A stretch of DNA of 5,668 nt from Campylobacterales bacterium. GTDB lineage: Bacteria; Campylobacterota; Campylobacteria; Campylobacterales; Sulfurimonadaceae. Below the pieces are notes generated by a model that saw only the letters and a program-made list of their open reading frames with translations, was not told the origin of the DNA and did not search any database. Below, one piece after another: positions 1 through 5,668 of the stretch. The number at the start of each line of letters is the position of its first letter. The first letter of the stretch is position 1. The translations under genes and the position numbers were made by a program. Location of the stretch: NCBI GenBank assembly GCA_016937915.1, contig JAFGVR010000094.1, positions 1 through 5,668 of the forward strand, read 5' to 3'.

Positions 1-1080
1 AGTAAAGATTTGTGGATAGTTAGCGATAGGGCAGATGATGATATAACACTAAAGAGTGCCGATTTTTTTGAAAAAAATGATATAGCCATATCAAACCTAA
101 CAACCAAAAGGGCTGAAAACCTTTTTTGGCTAGGGAGATATCTCCAAAGAGGCATAGTTAGTGCAAGGATGATTCGCTTAAACATAAAACACAAAATCGG
201 GATAAACAGACTTGAAAATACAGATGCATCCAAGATAGCACAAGATACTTTTGACAAAGCACTCACCCATCTAACTATGACATACCCAGGGTTTTTAGAA
301 AAACAAAGCTGGTCAAAAGAGATAAACTCTATCTTAAAAAACAGCTCAAAAGTAGGTTCGCTACCTTTTACATTCTCTATGCTTAGTGGTGTGAGTATGA
401 ATATAAAAAATCAGTTAACTTCTGAAGCTACGAAGATATTTGGTAGATTAGAGAGGGAGTGGCAAGGGTATGTATCTAAAAAAAATGTAACTTTAACTGA
501 ACATATTGAGATGTTAGATAAGTACCTTATATACACTATGGCTTATAAAGAGCTTTTAAAAGAGAGTATATTTAAAGAGCAGGGACTTGTTTTTTATGAG
601 ATAGGCTCTAGCATAGAGGTTGCAATGCTGCTTATATCTAAGATGCGTTCGATGCTTGTTTTTAGGTATGAAAAAGGGGTTTTAAATGAGGTGTTGAAAT
701 TTATGATGGACTCTTATGAAGCGTATAATGTTTATAAGATATATTATAAAAGCAATCTAGACCTTGAGTTTGTGGTTGATTTTTTAGTATTTGAGAAAAA
801 TTATCCAAAGTCCCTTTTTAGTATAATCTCAAACTTGGTATCTCTTGTTGAGTCTTTGATAGATGATAAAGAGATAAAAAAAGATTTTGATGGCAGTATG
901 GAGTATATCTCTAAGTTAGAGGATAATTTAAACTCTACAGATGCTAAAAAACTTTTAGTTTATGATGAGGAGATGTTTATGATGAATGAGTTTGATAAGT
1001 TTTTAGAAGATGCAACATCTTTACTTATAGAGTTTTCAAATGAGTTTACAAAGAATTTTTTCTCACACTATTATGAGTAG
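1..1080 (+). CDS. Circularly permuted ATP-grasp / alpha-E fusion protein, C-terminal part (5' partial)
   Basis: The frame is open to the left edge and the gene continues upstream; a TTG at 10 is not a credible start. Residues 1-9 of the visible part (SKDLWIVSD) resemble the closing SKDTWVL motif of circularly permuted type 2 ATP-grasp domains, so the missing part is probably that domain. An alpha-E domain (DUF403 type) follows from about residue 33: RAENLFWLGRYLQR at 37-50 is its signature opening, GLVFYEIGSSIEV at about 195-207 corresponds to its second helix motif, NYPKS at 267-271 matches the usual NPRS, and the end (NFFSHYYE) matches the family's usual YF-type finish. The protein is almost all helical, with no signal peptide or membrane segment in the visible part. 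ATP-grasp enzymes form amide bonds using ATP; family members are predicted to ligate amino acids or peptides, with an unknown substrate. The next gene, a transglutaminase-like protease, starts 2 bp later and is a usual partner. The second alpha-E motif lacks the common Arg residues. Confidence 0.86.
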   Translation, partial: SKDLWIVSDRADDDITLKSADFFEKNDIAISNLTTKRAENLFWLGRYLQRGIVSARMIRLNIKHKIGINRLENTDASKIAQDTFDKALTHLTMTYPGFLEKQSWSKEINSILKNSSKVGSLPFTFSMLSGVSMNIKNQLTSEATKIFGRLEREWQGYVSKKNVTLTEHIEMLDKYLIYTMAYKELLKESIFKEQGLVFYEIGSSIEVAMLLISKMRSMLVFRYEKGVLNEVLKFMMDSYEAYNVYKIYYKSNLDLEFVVDFLVFEKNYPKSLFSIISNLVSLVESLIDDKEIKKDFDGSMEYISKLEDNLNSTDAKKLLVYDEEMFMMNEFDKFLEDATSLLIEFSNEFTKNFFSHYYE

Positions 1081-1438
1081 ATATGATATATAAGATATTT
1101 CACGAGACTGTTTTTAACTATAACTCCCCATCTAGTTTTAGCCACAACATAGCCAAACTAAAGCCCATCTCAAATGGATTTCAACAACTTAAAAAGTATG
1201 AGTTAAAGATAAAACCAGACTCTTTTGAGCTTTTTGAGTATGTTGATTATTTTGGTATCCACAATGCAAAAATATTTATAAAAGAATCACATGAAAAGCT
1301 TGTAGTGTGTGCTTTTAGTGAGGTGTTTGTTGATGAGGTGGCTATAGCTAAAAAGATAGAGAGTTATGAAGAGGTAGAGATAAATTTTGCAAAACTAAAA
1401 GAGCATCTAAAAGGTACAAGCGAGGATGTTTTGTATGC

Positions 1439-1463
1439 TAAACATTTGCATCTGAGCTTATAA
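1439..1463 (+). other. Frameshift interval in the transglutaminase gene
   Basis: The upstream frame stops at TAA 1461-1463 and the downstream frame has a TAA at 1439-1441, so the switch must lie between them. The downstream frame reads TFASELIKFVDDEIL without a break from 1442, while the upstream frame gives an unrelated KHLHLSL tail. The simplest repair is one extra A in the AAA at 1440-1442. There is no slippery heptamer of the X-XXY-YYZ type in the interval, so programmed frameshifting is unlikely. Confidence 0.8.
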
Positions 1464-1950
1464 AATTTGTAGATGATGAGATTTTGGCTTATGGTAAAAA
1501 ATCGTTTGAGAATCAACCAAACCTTTTTAAAGCTGTGAGTGATTTTATGGGTCGCATCTTTGATGATTTTCTTTTTGTGAGTGGCTTTAGTGATATATCT
1601 ACCCCAATAGAGGTGATATTTAAAGAGAAAAAGGGAGTTTGTCAAGATTTTGCATCGTTTGCTATTGCAACACTTAGAACCCTTGGCATCCCAACACGCT
1701 ATGCAAGTGGTTACATACAAACATATCCGCCAGAGGGGAAAGAGAAACTGTTTGGTACAGATGCAAGTCATGCTTGGTTTAGTGTCTATTTGGGTGAGTA
1801 TGGCTGGATAGATTTTGACCCAACAAATAACAAAATCCCAAATGAGGAGTATATCATCTTGGGCTATGGGAGGGATTATAGCGACATAGTCCCACTAAAA
1901 GGGGTGATGCAAGGGTGTGGAAGCAGTCAGTTGTCTGTAAGGGTTGATGT

Positions 1951-1956
1951 GAGGGA
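1951..1956 (+). promoter_or_regulatory. Shine-Dalgarno of the Fic gene
   Basis: GAGGGA lies 5 nt before the ATG at 1962 and inside the end of the transglutaminase gene. It supports this start and allows the Fic protein to be translated independently of the frameshifted gene upstream. Confidence 0.6.
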
Positions 1957-1961
1957 AGTCG

Positions 1962-2936
1962 ATGTACAAACCGCCGTATAATATAACTACAAAAATAATA
2001 AATCAAATAAGTGAGATATCTGAACTTGTAGCAGATATCAAGTATATAGATAAAAATTTTAATACTTTAAAGCTTCGTAAAAAAAATAGAGTCCGTTCAA
2101 TCACTGGTACCCTACAAATAGAGGGTAACACTTTTGATGAAGAAAAAGTTACAAGTGTCATAAATGGTAAAAGTGTACTTGGAACTATGAGGGAGATAGA
2201 AGAGGTTAAAGGTGCTATAGAAGCTTATGATTATATAGAAAAGTATGATTTTAAAAAAGAGAAAGATCTACTTTTAGCTCATAAGTTTTTAATGAAAAAT
2301 CTTTTACAAAATGCTGGAAAATATAGACAATCAAATGTTGGAGTTGGTGGCAAAGATGGTGTTACTCATGTAGCTCCACCTCCAAATATGGTTCCAGAAC
2401 TTATGGGAGATCTTTTTGATTGGCTAAAAAACAGTGATGAGCATCCACTCATAAAATCGTGTGTGTTTCATTATGAGTTTGAGTTTATCCACCCTTTTAG
2501 TGATGGAAATGGTAGGATAGGGAGACTTTGGCAGAGTGTGATTTTAAAAAGTTTTAAAGATTTTTTTATATATATGCCTATTGAGAGTATAGTTAGAGAG
2601 AATCAGGCAAGATATTATCAAGCTTTAGAAGATGCTGGAAGTTTGGGTGAGAGTACCCCTTTTATAGAGTTTATGTTAGAGATAATTGTCAATTCTTTAA
2701 AAGGGTATATCAAAGAAACTAAAAAAAGTGACCAAAAAAGTAGCCTAAAAAGTGACCAAAAAATATTATCTGAGATAGGATTAAATAATCAACTAACCAT
2801 AAAAGAGCTTTGTTCTATTTTAGATATGAGTGAATCTGGAGTTAAAAAAGTTATCAAAAAACTAAAAGATGAAGGTAAACTCCAAAGAGTTGGAAGTTTA
2901 AAAAGTGGACACTGGGAGATAAAAGATGAGATATAA
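1962..2936 (+). CDS. Fic family protein (class II, predicted AMP transferase) with C-terminal winged helix
   Basis: The product is 324 residues and complete. The Fic catalytic motif is intact at residues 177-188 (HPFSDGNGRIGR), fitting HxFx(D/E)GNGRxxR with catalytic His177, Asp181 for the metal, and the GNG anion hole. An N-terminal helix carries TLQIEG at 50-55, matching the (S/T)xxxE(G/N) inhibitory motif, so Glu54 is predicted to hold the enzyme in an auto-inhibited state as in class II Fic proteins. The segment VGVGGKDGVTHVAPPP at about 125-140 corresponds to the substrate-binding flap region. A polar linker with two SDQK repeats (256-267) leads to a winged-helix domain at about 268-320 (LTIKELCSILDMSESGVKKVIKKL), suggesting DNA binding or self-regulation. 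Known family members transfer AMP from ATP to a Ser, Thr or Tyr hydroxyl of a protein; some also remove it. The target here is unknown. The gene overlaps the transglutaminase by 20 nt and ygiQ by 11 nt. No membrane or secretion signal is seen, so it is likely cytoplasmic. Confidence 0.93.
   Translation: MYKPPYNITTKIINQISEISELVADIKYIDKNFNTLKLRKKNRVRSITGTLQIEGNTFDEEKVTSVINGKSVLGTMREIEEVKGAIEAYDYIEKYDFKKEKDLLLAHKFLMKNLLQNAGKYRQSNVGVGGKDGVTHVAPPPNMVPELMGDLFDWLKNSDEHPLIKSCVFHYEFEFIHPFSDGNGRIGRLWQSVILKSFKDFFIYMPIESIVRENQARYYQALEDAGSLGESTPFIEFMLEIIVNSLKGYIKETKKSDQKSSLKSDQKILSEIGLNNQLTIKELCSILDMSESGVKKVIKKLKDEGKLQRVGSLKSGHWEIKDEI
2723..2763 (+). repeat. Two copies of a 17-nt direct repeat in the Fic linker
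   Basis: Identical 17-nt copies lie at 2723-2739 and 2747-2763 (A5-GTGACC-A6), 24 nt apart. They encode two SDQK peptides separated by four residues, between the Fic domain and the winged helix. The period is eight codons, so gain or loss of a unit would keep the frame. Confidence 0.75.
2914..2918 (+). promoter_or_regulatory. Shine-Dalgarno of the YgiQ-family gene
   Basis: GGGAG lies 7 nt before the ATG at 2926, within the last codons of the Fic gene. It supports the start that overlaps the Fic stop and suggests translational coupling. Confidence 0.5.
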
Positions 2937-4683
2937 CAAAAAGAAAAATCACAATAAACCAAAAAAAGAGTTTTGCTCCTTTAGTCAAAAAGATTTTTTA
3001 CCAACAACAAAAGCTGAGATGGAAGCTAAAGGGTGGGATGTTTGTGATGTTATCCTTGTGAGTGGTGACTCTTATATAGATAGTCCATTTATTGGTGTGG
3101 CTGTTGTTGGTAGGATGCTTGAACGATTAGGGTACCGTGTTGGCATCATCGCTCAACCTGATGTGAAAAGTGATAAAGATATAAAAAGACTTGGTGAGCC
3201 AAAACTTTACTGGGGGGTTAGTGGCGGTAGTGTAGATAGCATGGTTAGCAACTACACCGCTAGTAAAAAGTTTAGAAACTCTGATGATTACACACCTGGG
3301 GGAGTGAATAACAAAAGACCAGATAGGGCGGTAAATGTTTACTGCAATCTTATAAGACAACATTTTAAAGATACCGCTCCATTGGTGCTTGGTGGCATCG
3401 AAGCATCTCTTAGACGAGTAACCCATTATGACTATTGGCAAAACAAACTTAGAAAACCTATCCTTTTTGATGCTAAAGCGGATGTTGTTGTTTATGGGAT
3501 GGGTGAGAAAGCTATAGAGGAGCTTACTCTTGCATTAAAAGAGGGGAGAGATTATCAAGATATCCGTGGCATCTGCTACATCTCTAAAGAGGCAAAAGAG
3601 GAGTATATACAGCTCCCAAGTCATCAGGAATGTTTGGATAACAAAGAGAGATACATTGACCTTTTTGATGCATTTTATAACAACAATGACCCCATAAGTG
3701 CATCTGGACTTTGTCAAAAGATAGACACTCGCTACCTTATACAAAACCCGCCAAACGATTATCTAAACGAAGCTGAGATGGATGCAAACGCAAACTTGCC
3801 ATATACCAGAGAGTTGCATCCATACTACGCAAAAGATGGAAAAGTAAAATGTTTAGATACCATCAAGTTCTCTATCATGACCCATCACGGATGCTGGGGT
3901 GAGTGTAACTTTTGTGCCATAGGGGTGCATCAAGGCAGAACTATTCGAACTAGAAGTGAAGATAACATAGTAAAAGAGGCGGTTGATTTTAACAGCTATA
4001 AAGACTACAAAGGGATCATCAGCGATGTTGGTGGACCTACTGCAAATATGTATGGTTATGAGTGTGATAAAAAGCTCAAAAAAGGGACATGTGAGCATCA
4101 AAGATGTGTAGATGCTTCGAGGCTTTGTAAAGTTATGAAAGTGGATCATAGTAGAAACATAGAACTACTAAAAAAGGTAAGAGCAACTGAGGGTGTTAGA
4201 AAAGCATTTGTGGCATCTGGAGTTAGGTATGATCTTATAAATGCAGATAAACAACATGGCTATTCATACCTAAAAGAGCTTGTAAAGCATCATATCTCTG
4301 GGCAGATGAAAGTAGCCCCTGAACACACCTCCCAAAAAGTTTTGGAGCTTATGGGAAAACCAGGTAAAGATGAGCTAATAAAGTTTAAAAAACTCTATGA
4401 CAAGCTAAACAAAGAGGAGGGGAAAAACCAATTTTTGACATACTACCTCATAGCTGCACATCCTGGGTGTAATGAGAATGATATGAAAGATTTAAAAAAT
4501 TTCACAACAAATGAGTTGCAGATGAACCCTGAACAAGCTCAGATATTTACCCCAACTCCTGGTACATACTCAGCTGTGATGTACTACACTGAACTAGACC
4601 CAAAAACTCGTAAAAAGATATTTGTAGAGAAAGATATGGGTAAAAAAGAGAAACAGAAAAATATAGTTATCAAAAAAAGGTAG
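2926..4683 (+). CDS. YgiQ family radical SAM protein
   Basis: The product is 585 residues and complete, near the length usual in Campylobacterota and shorter than the E. coli YgiQ (about 740). After a lysine-rich start of about 25 residues comes the typical YgiQ N-terminal region: FLPTTKAEMEAKGWDVCDVILVSGDSYIDSP is represented at about residues 24-54, followed by GYRVGIIAQPD. This resembles the cobalamin-binding-like fold seen before radical SAM cores. The CX3CX2C motif that holds the 4Fe-4S cluster is at Cys323, Cys327 and Cys330 (CWGECNFC). Further family blocks are IISDVGGPTANMYG, SGQMKVAPEHTS and FTPTPGTYSAVMYYT near the end. A second group of cysteines (380, 389, 394, 401) follows the core motif. 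The protein should use SAM and an Fe-S cluster for radical chemistry in the cytoplasm; its substrate is not known. Its start overlaps the Fic stop by 11 nt, so it is probably cotranscribed, perhaps without a shared function. Confidence 0.95.
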   Translation: MRYNKKKNHNKPKKEFCSFSQKDFLPTTKAEMEAKGWDVCDVILVSGDSYIDSPFIGVAVVGRMLERLGYRVGIIAQPDVKSDKDIKRLGEPKLYWGVSGGSVDSMVSNYTASKKFRNSDDYTPGGVNNKRPDRAVNVYCNLIRQHFKDTAPLVLGGIEASLRRVTHYDYWQNKLRKPILFDAKADVVVYGMGEKAIEELTLALKEGRDYQDIRGICYISKEAKEEYIQLPSHQECLDNKERYIDLFDAFYNNNDPISASGLCQKIDTRYLIQNPPNDYLNEAEMDANANLPYTRELHPYYAKDGKVKCLDTIKFSIMTHHGCWGECNFCAIGVHQGRTIRTRSEDNIVKEAVDFNSYKDYKGIISDVGGPTANMYGYECDKKLKKGTCEHQRCVDASRLCKVMKVDHSRNIELLKKVRATEGVRKAFVASGVRYDLINADKQHGYSYLKELVKHHISGQMKVAPEHTSQKVLELMGKPGKDELIKFKKLYDKLNKEEGKNQFLTYYLIAAHPGCNENDMKDLKNFTTNELQMNPEQAQIFTPTPGTYSAVMYYTELDPKTRKKIFVEKDMGKKEKQKNIVIKKR

Positions 4684-4702
4684 AAGTTAAATGGTTTTTT
4701 GT

Positions 4703-4718
4703 CGATATGTGTATATCG
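4703..4718. repeat. Perfect inverted repeat (6-bp arms, 4-nt loop) between ygiQ and flgL
   Basis: CGATAT (4703-4708), GTGT loop, ATATCG (4713-4718). The palindrome starts 20 nt after the ygiQ stop and ends directly before the -24 element of the flgL promoter. It is AT-rich, short and not followed by a T-run, so it is a poor intrinsic terminator. It could be an operator or chance; its function is unknown. Confidence 0.45.
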
Positions 4719-4734
4719 TGGAATCTTTATTGCT
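4719..4734 (+). promoter_or_regulatory. Sigma-54 (RpoN)-like -24/-12 promoter of flgL
   Basis: TGGAAT-N5-TTGCT keeps the invariant GG (4720-4721), exactly 10 nt, then GC (4732-4733). It is close to the TGGCAC-N5-TTGCW consensus and closer to the TGGAA-type variant of Campylobacter flagellar genes. Transcription would start near 4745, leaving a leader of about 20 nt before the ATG at 4765. Hook and rod genes in Campylobacterota are commonly RpoN-dependent, which fits the gene downstream. Confidence 0.65.
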
Positions 4735-4753
4735 AGATATGAATAATAATGTT

Positions 4754-4758
4754 GGAGG
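4754..4758 (+). promoter_or_regulatory. flgL: Shine-Dalgarno of flgL
   Basis: GGAGG with 6 nt to the ATG at 4765. This is the strongest ribosome binding site in the window, consistent with high expression of a structural flagellar protein, and it fixes the start. Confidence 0.75.
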
Positions 4759-4764
4759 TGTGTC

Positions 4765-5668
4765 ATGAGAGTAACTACTAGTATGTACTATAACAATCTA
4801 TTTGGTCAACAAAACAATAGTTTAGAAAATAAACTTTTTGATGTAAATAGACAGATATCTTCTGGTATCAAGATTAAGTATGCACAAGAGGATGTCAGAG
4901 CATTTACAGAGACGATGAGGCTTGATAACGAGATAGTTACATTAAATCAGATAAAAACAAGTACAGAGAGTGGATTAAAAGTATCTAGTCAATCAGACAC
5001 TGTTTTAAACGATTTTTCAACCTCTTTGGCACATATGAACACTTTATTTGTAAATGCTGCAAATGGTTCTCATAATAATGATTCATTAGATGCTATAGCT
5101 AAAGAGTTGAGGGGACTAGAAGATCATTTTAAACATCTAGCAAACACCTCTATAAATGGTCAGTATATCTTTGCAGGTTCAGCTATAAATACTAAGCCCA
5201 TAGCAGATGATGGAACATATAAGGGTAATGATTTTGCTTTGAATTCACTACTTGGTTCAAATGTGAAACAACAGTATAACATCAGCGGTGCTGAGCTTTT
5301 TTTAGGTGAGGAATCTGGAGTTAGACGAGAAGTAACTACAAATGTAGTACAAAAAAATCTCTCACAGATGTATCCTGATTTTACAGATTTAGATGTTGAT
5401 GGTTTAGATAGAAATCTAACTTCAGAAGATACCATAAGAGATATGATGGGGGACCTTGATAACGAAGTTGATGATGGAGTTTTAAAGCACCATTTTTATG
5501 TTAGAGGGGTGAAAAGTGATGGAACTTCATTTAACGAACATATAAAAATGAGTGATGATCAAAGTATAGATAGCTTGTTAAATGAGATAGGAAAAGCATT
5601 TGGAAATACTACAGATGCAGATATAGTAAATGTATCTATGAACTCACAAGGGCAGATAGTTGTAGAGG
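4765..5668 (+). CDS. flgL: Flagellar hook-associated protein 3 (FlgL), N-terminal part (3' partial)
   Basis: An open frame runs from the ATG to the right edge with no stop (301 codons plus one base). The N-terminus (MRVTTSMYYNNL, then QISSGIKIKYAQEDVRAF) is the flagellin-like D0/D1 coiled-coil opening. NGQYIFAGS at residues 131-139 is the usual NGxYxFAG turn of FlgL proteins, which separates it from flagellin proper. No signal peptide is present, as expected for export by the flagellar type III apparatus. FlgL forms the second of the two junction rings between hook and filament, above FlgK. Residues from about 140 are a variable surface region with TSEDTIRDMMGD and HFYVRGVKSDGTSF, blocks I associate with epsilon-type FlgL, which is much longer than the roughly 320 residues of enteric FlgL. 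A good Shine-Dalgarno and a sigma-54-like promoter precede it, so it is regulated apart from ygiQ. FlgL is preferred over flagellin, with small doubt because the C-terminus is missing. Confidence 0.87.
   Translation, partial: MRVTTSMYYNNLFGQQNNSLENKLFDVNRQISSGIKIKYAQEDVRAFTETMRLDNEIVTLNQIKTSTESGLKVSSQSDTVLNDFSTSLAHMNTLFVNAANGSHNNDSLDAIAKELRGLEDHFKHLANTSINGQYIFAGSAINTKPIADDGTYKGNDFALNSLLGSNVKQQYNISGAELFLGEESGVRREVTTNVVQKNLSQMYPDFTDLDVDGLDRNLTSEDTIRDMMGDLDNEVDDGVLKHHFYVRGVKSDGTSFNEHIKMSDDQSIDSLLNEIGKAFGNTTDADIVNVSMNSQGQIVVE

Larger units (their letters stand above)
1083..1981 (+). pseudogene. Transglutaminase-like cysteine protease family gene, interrupted by a one-base frameshift
   Basis: Two frames together make one protein of about 299 residues, normal for bacterial transglutaminase-like proteins. 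The 5' part (ATG at 1083, stop at 1461-1463) holds the N-terminal beta domain (Bact_transglu_N type): a YKIFHETVFNYNSP opening, SHNIAKLKP, and VDYFGIHNAKIFI. The 3' part is read in the -1 frame from about 1442 to the stop at 1979-1981 and holds the catalytic core. Its nucleophile Cys is in GVCQDFASF (codon 1640-1642), His in DASHAWFSVYL (1769-1771) and Asp in WIDFDPTNN (1817-1819), so the triad is complete. Restoring one A in the run at 1440-1442 gives an unbroken YAKTFASELIKFV. Such proteins are thought to act as peptidases or acyl-transferases beside ATP-grasp/alpha-E ligases, as here. The 3' end overlaps the Fic gene by 20 nt. Either the gene is broken in this strain or the read has a homopolymer error; conservation on both sides of the break favours an error or a very recent mutation. 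Confidence 0.85.

Noticed and set aside
10..12. TTG as the start of the first gene
   Set aside because: The frame is open to the window edge, and residues before it (SKD) belong to a known ATP-grasp end motif, so the gene begins outside the window.
1439..1463. Programmed -1 frameshifting joining the two transglutaminase parts
   Set aside because: No slippery heptamer and no clear downstream stem were found in the interval; a base deletion or read error is simpler.
1484..1486. TTG as an independent start of the transglutaminase catalytic part
   Set aside because: Family-like sequence in the same frame continues upstream to 1442 (TFASELIKFVDDEI), and no convincing Shine-Dalgarno precedes it; a frameshift explains the break better.
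1364..1771. Open frame of 135 codons on the minus strand
   Set aside because: It lies fully opposite the transglutaminase coding sequence, matches no family I recognise, and looks like a shadow frame.
1962..2936. Fic toxin of a toxin-antitoxin pair
   Set aside because: There is no small antitoxin gene beside it; the inhibitory motif is inside the protein and neighbouring genes overlap it directly.
3127..4149. Several minus-strand open frames of 69-104 codons opposite ygiQ
   Set aside because: The plus-strand product is a clear, complete family member; the reverse frames have no domain, start context or spacing typical of genes.
4703..4718. Intrinsic terminator after ygiQ
   Set aside because: The stem is short and AT-rich and is followed by TGGAATC on the plus strand and by no T-run on the minus strand.
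5160..5435. Minus-strand open frame of 91 codons opposite flgL
   Set aside because: The opposite strand encodes well-recognised FlgL sequence including NGQYIFAG, so this is a shadow.
1..5668. CRISPR array, tRNA/rRNA genes, insertion sequences or an origin
   Set aside because: No regularly spaced repeats, RNA gene folds, transposase sequence or terminal inverted repeats were seen; nearly all of the window is coding.

Overview
The window is AT-rich (about one third G+C by eye), densely packed and coded entirely on the + strand. An epsilon-type FlgL, a sigma-54-like promoter in front of it, heavy use of ATA/AAA/TTT/AGA codons and a lysine-rich YgiQ-family protein suggest a free-living or host-associated Campylobacterota, of the Sulfurimonas/Sulfurospirillum/Arcobacter kind. 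This is an inference from gene content and composition; no rRNA or other marker gene is present.

Layout. Positions 1-1080 hold the C-terminal part of a protein that enters from the left. It has the last residues of a circularly permuted ATP-grasp domain fused to an alpha-E domain. Two bases later a bacterial transglutaminase-like cysteine protease gene begins (1083-1981). It is split by a one-base frameshift near 1440-1460, although its Cys-His-Asp triad is intact. Its end overlaps by 20 nt a complete class II Fic protein gene (1962-2936) with a C-terminal winged helix. That gene overlaps by 11 nt a complete YgiQ-family radical SAM gene (2926-4683). These four genes have no room for terminators between them and are probably cotranscribed. 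An 81-nt gap (4684-4764) follows, with a perfect 6-bp inverted repeat, a sigma-54-like -24/-12 element and a strong Shine-Dalgarno. The window ends inside flgL (4765-5668), a flagellar hook-filament junction gene that appears to be a separate, flagellar-regulated unit.

How they work together. ATP-grasp/alpha-E proteins and transglutaminase-like proteases recur together in bacterial gene neighbourhoods that comparative genomics has predicted to make, attach or trim peptides (amidoligase systems). Their biochemical product is largely uncharacterised. The first two genes are such a pair. The Fic gene is translationally interleaved with this pair and with ygiQ, which is the least expected part of the layout. 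Whether it belongs to the system functionally or only shares the transcript cannot be settled from sequence. No wholly new system can be demonstrated here. The most notable points are the broken but otherwise well-preserved transglutaminase and the Fic gene in an amidoligase-type operon.
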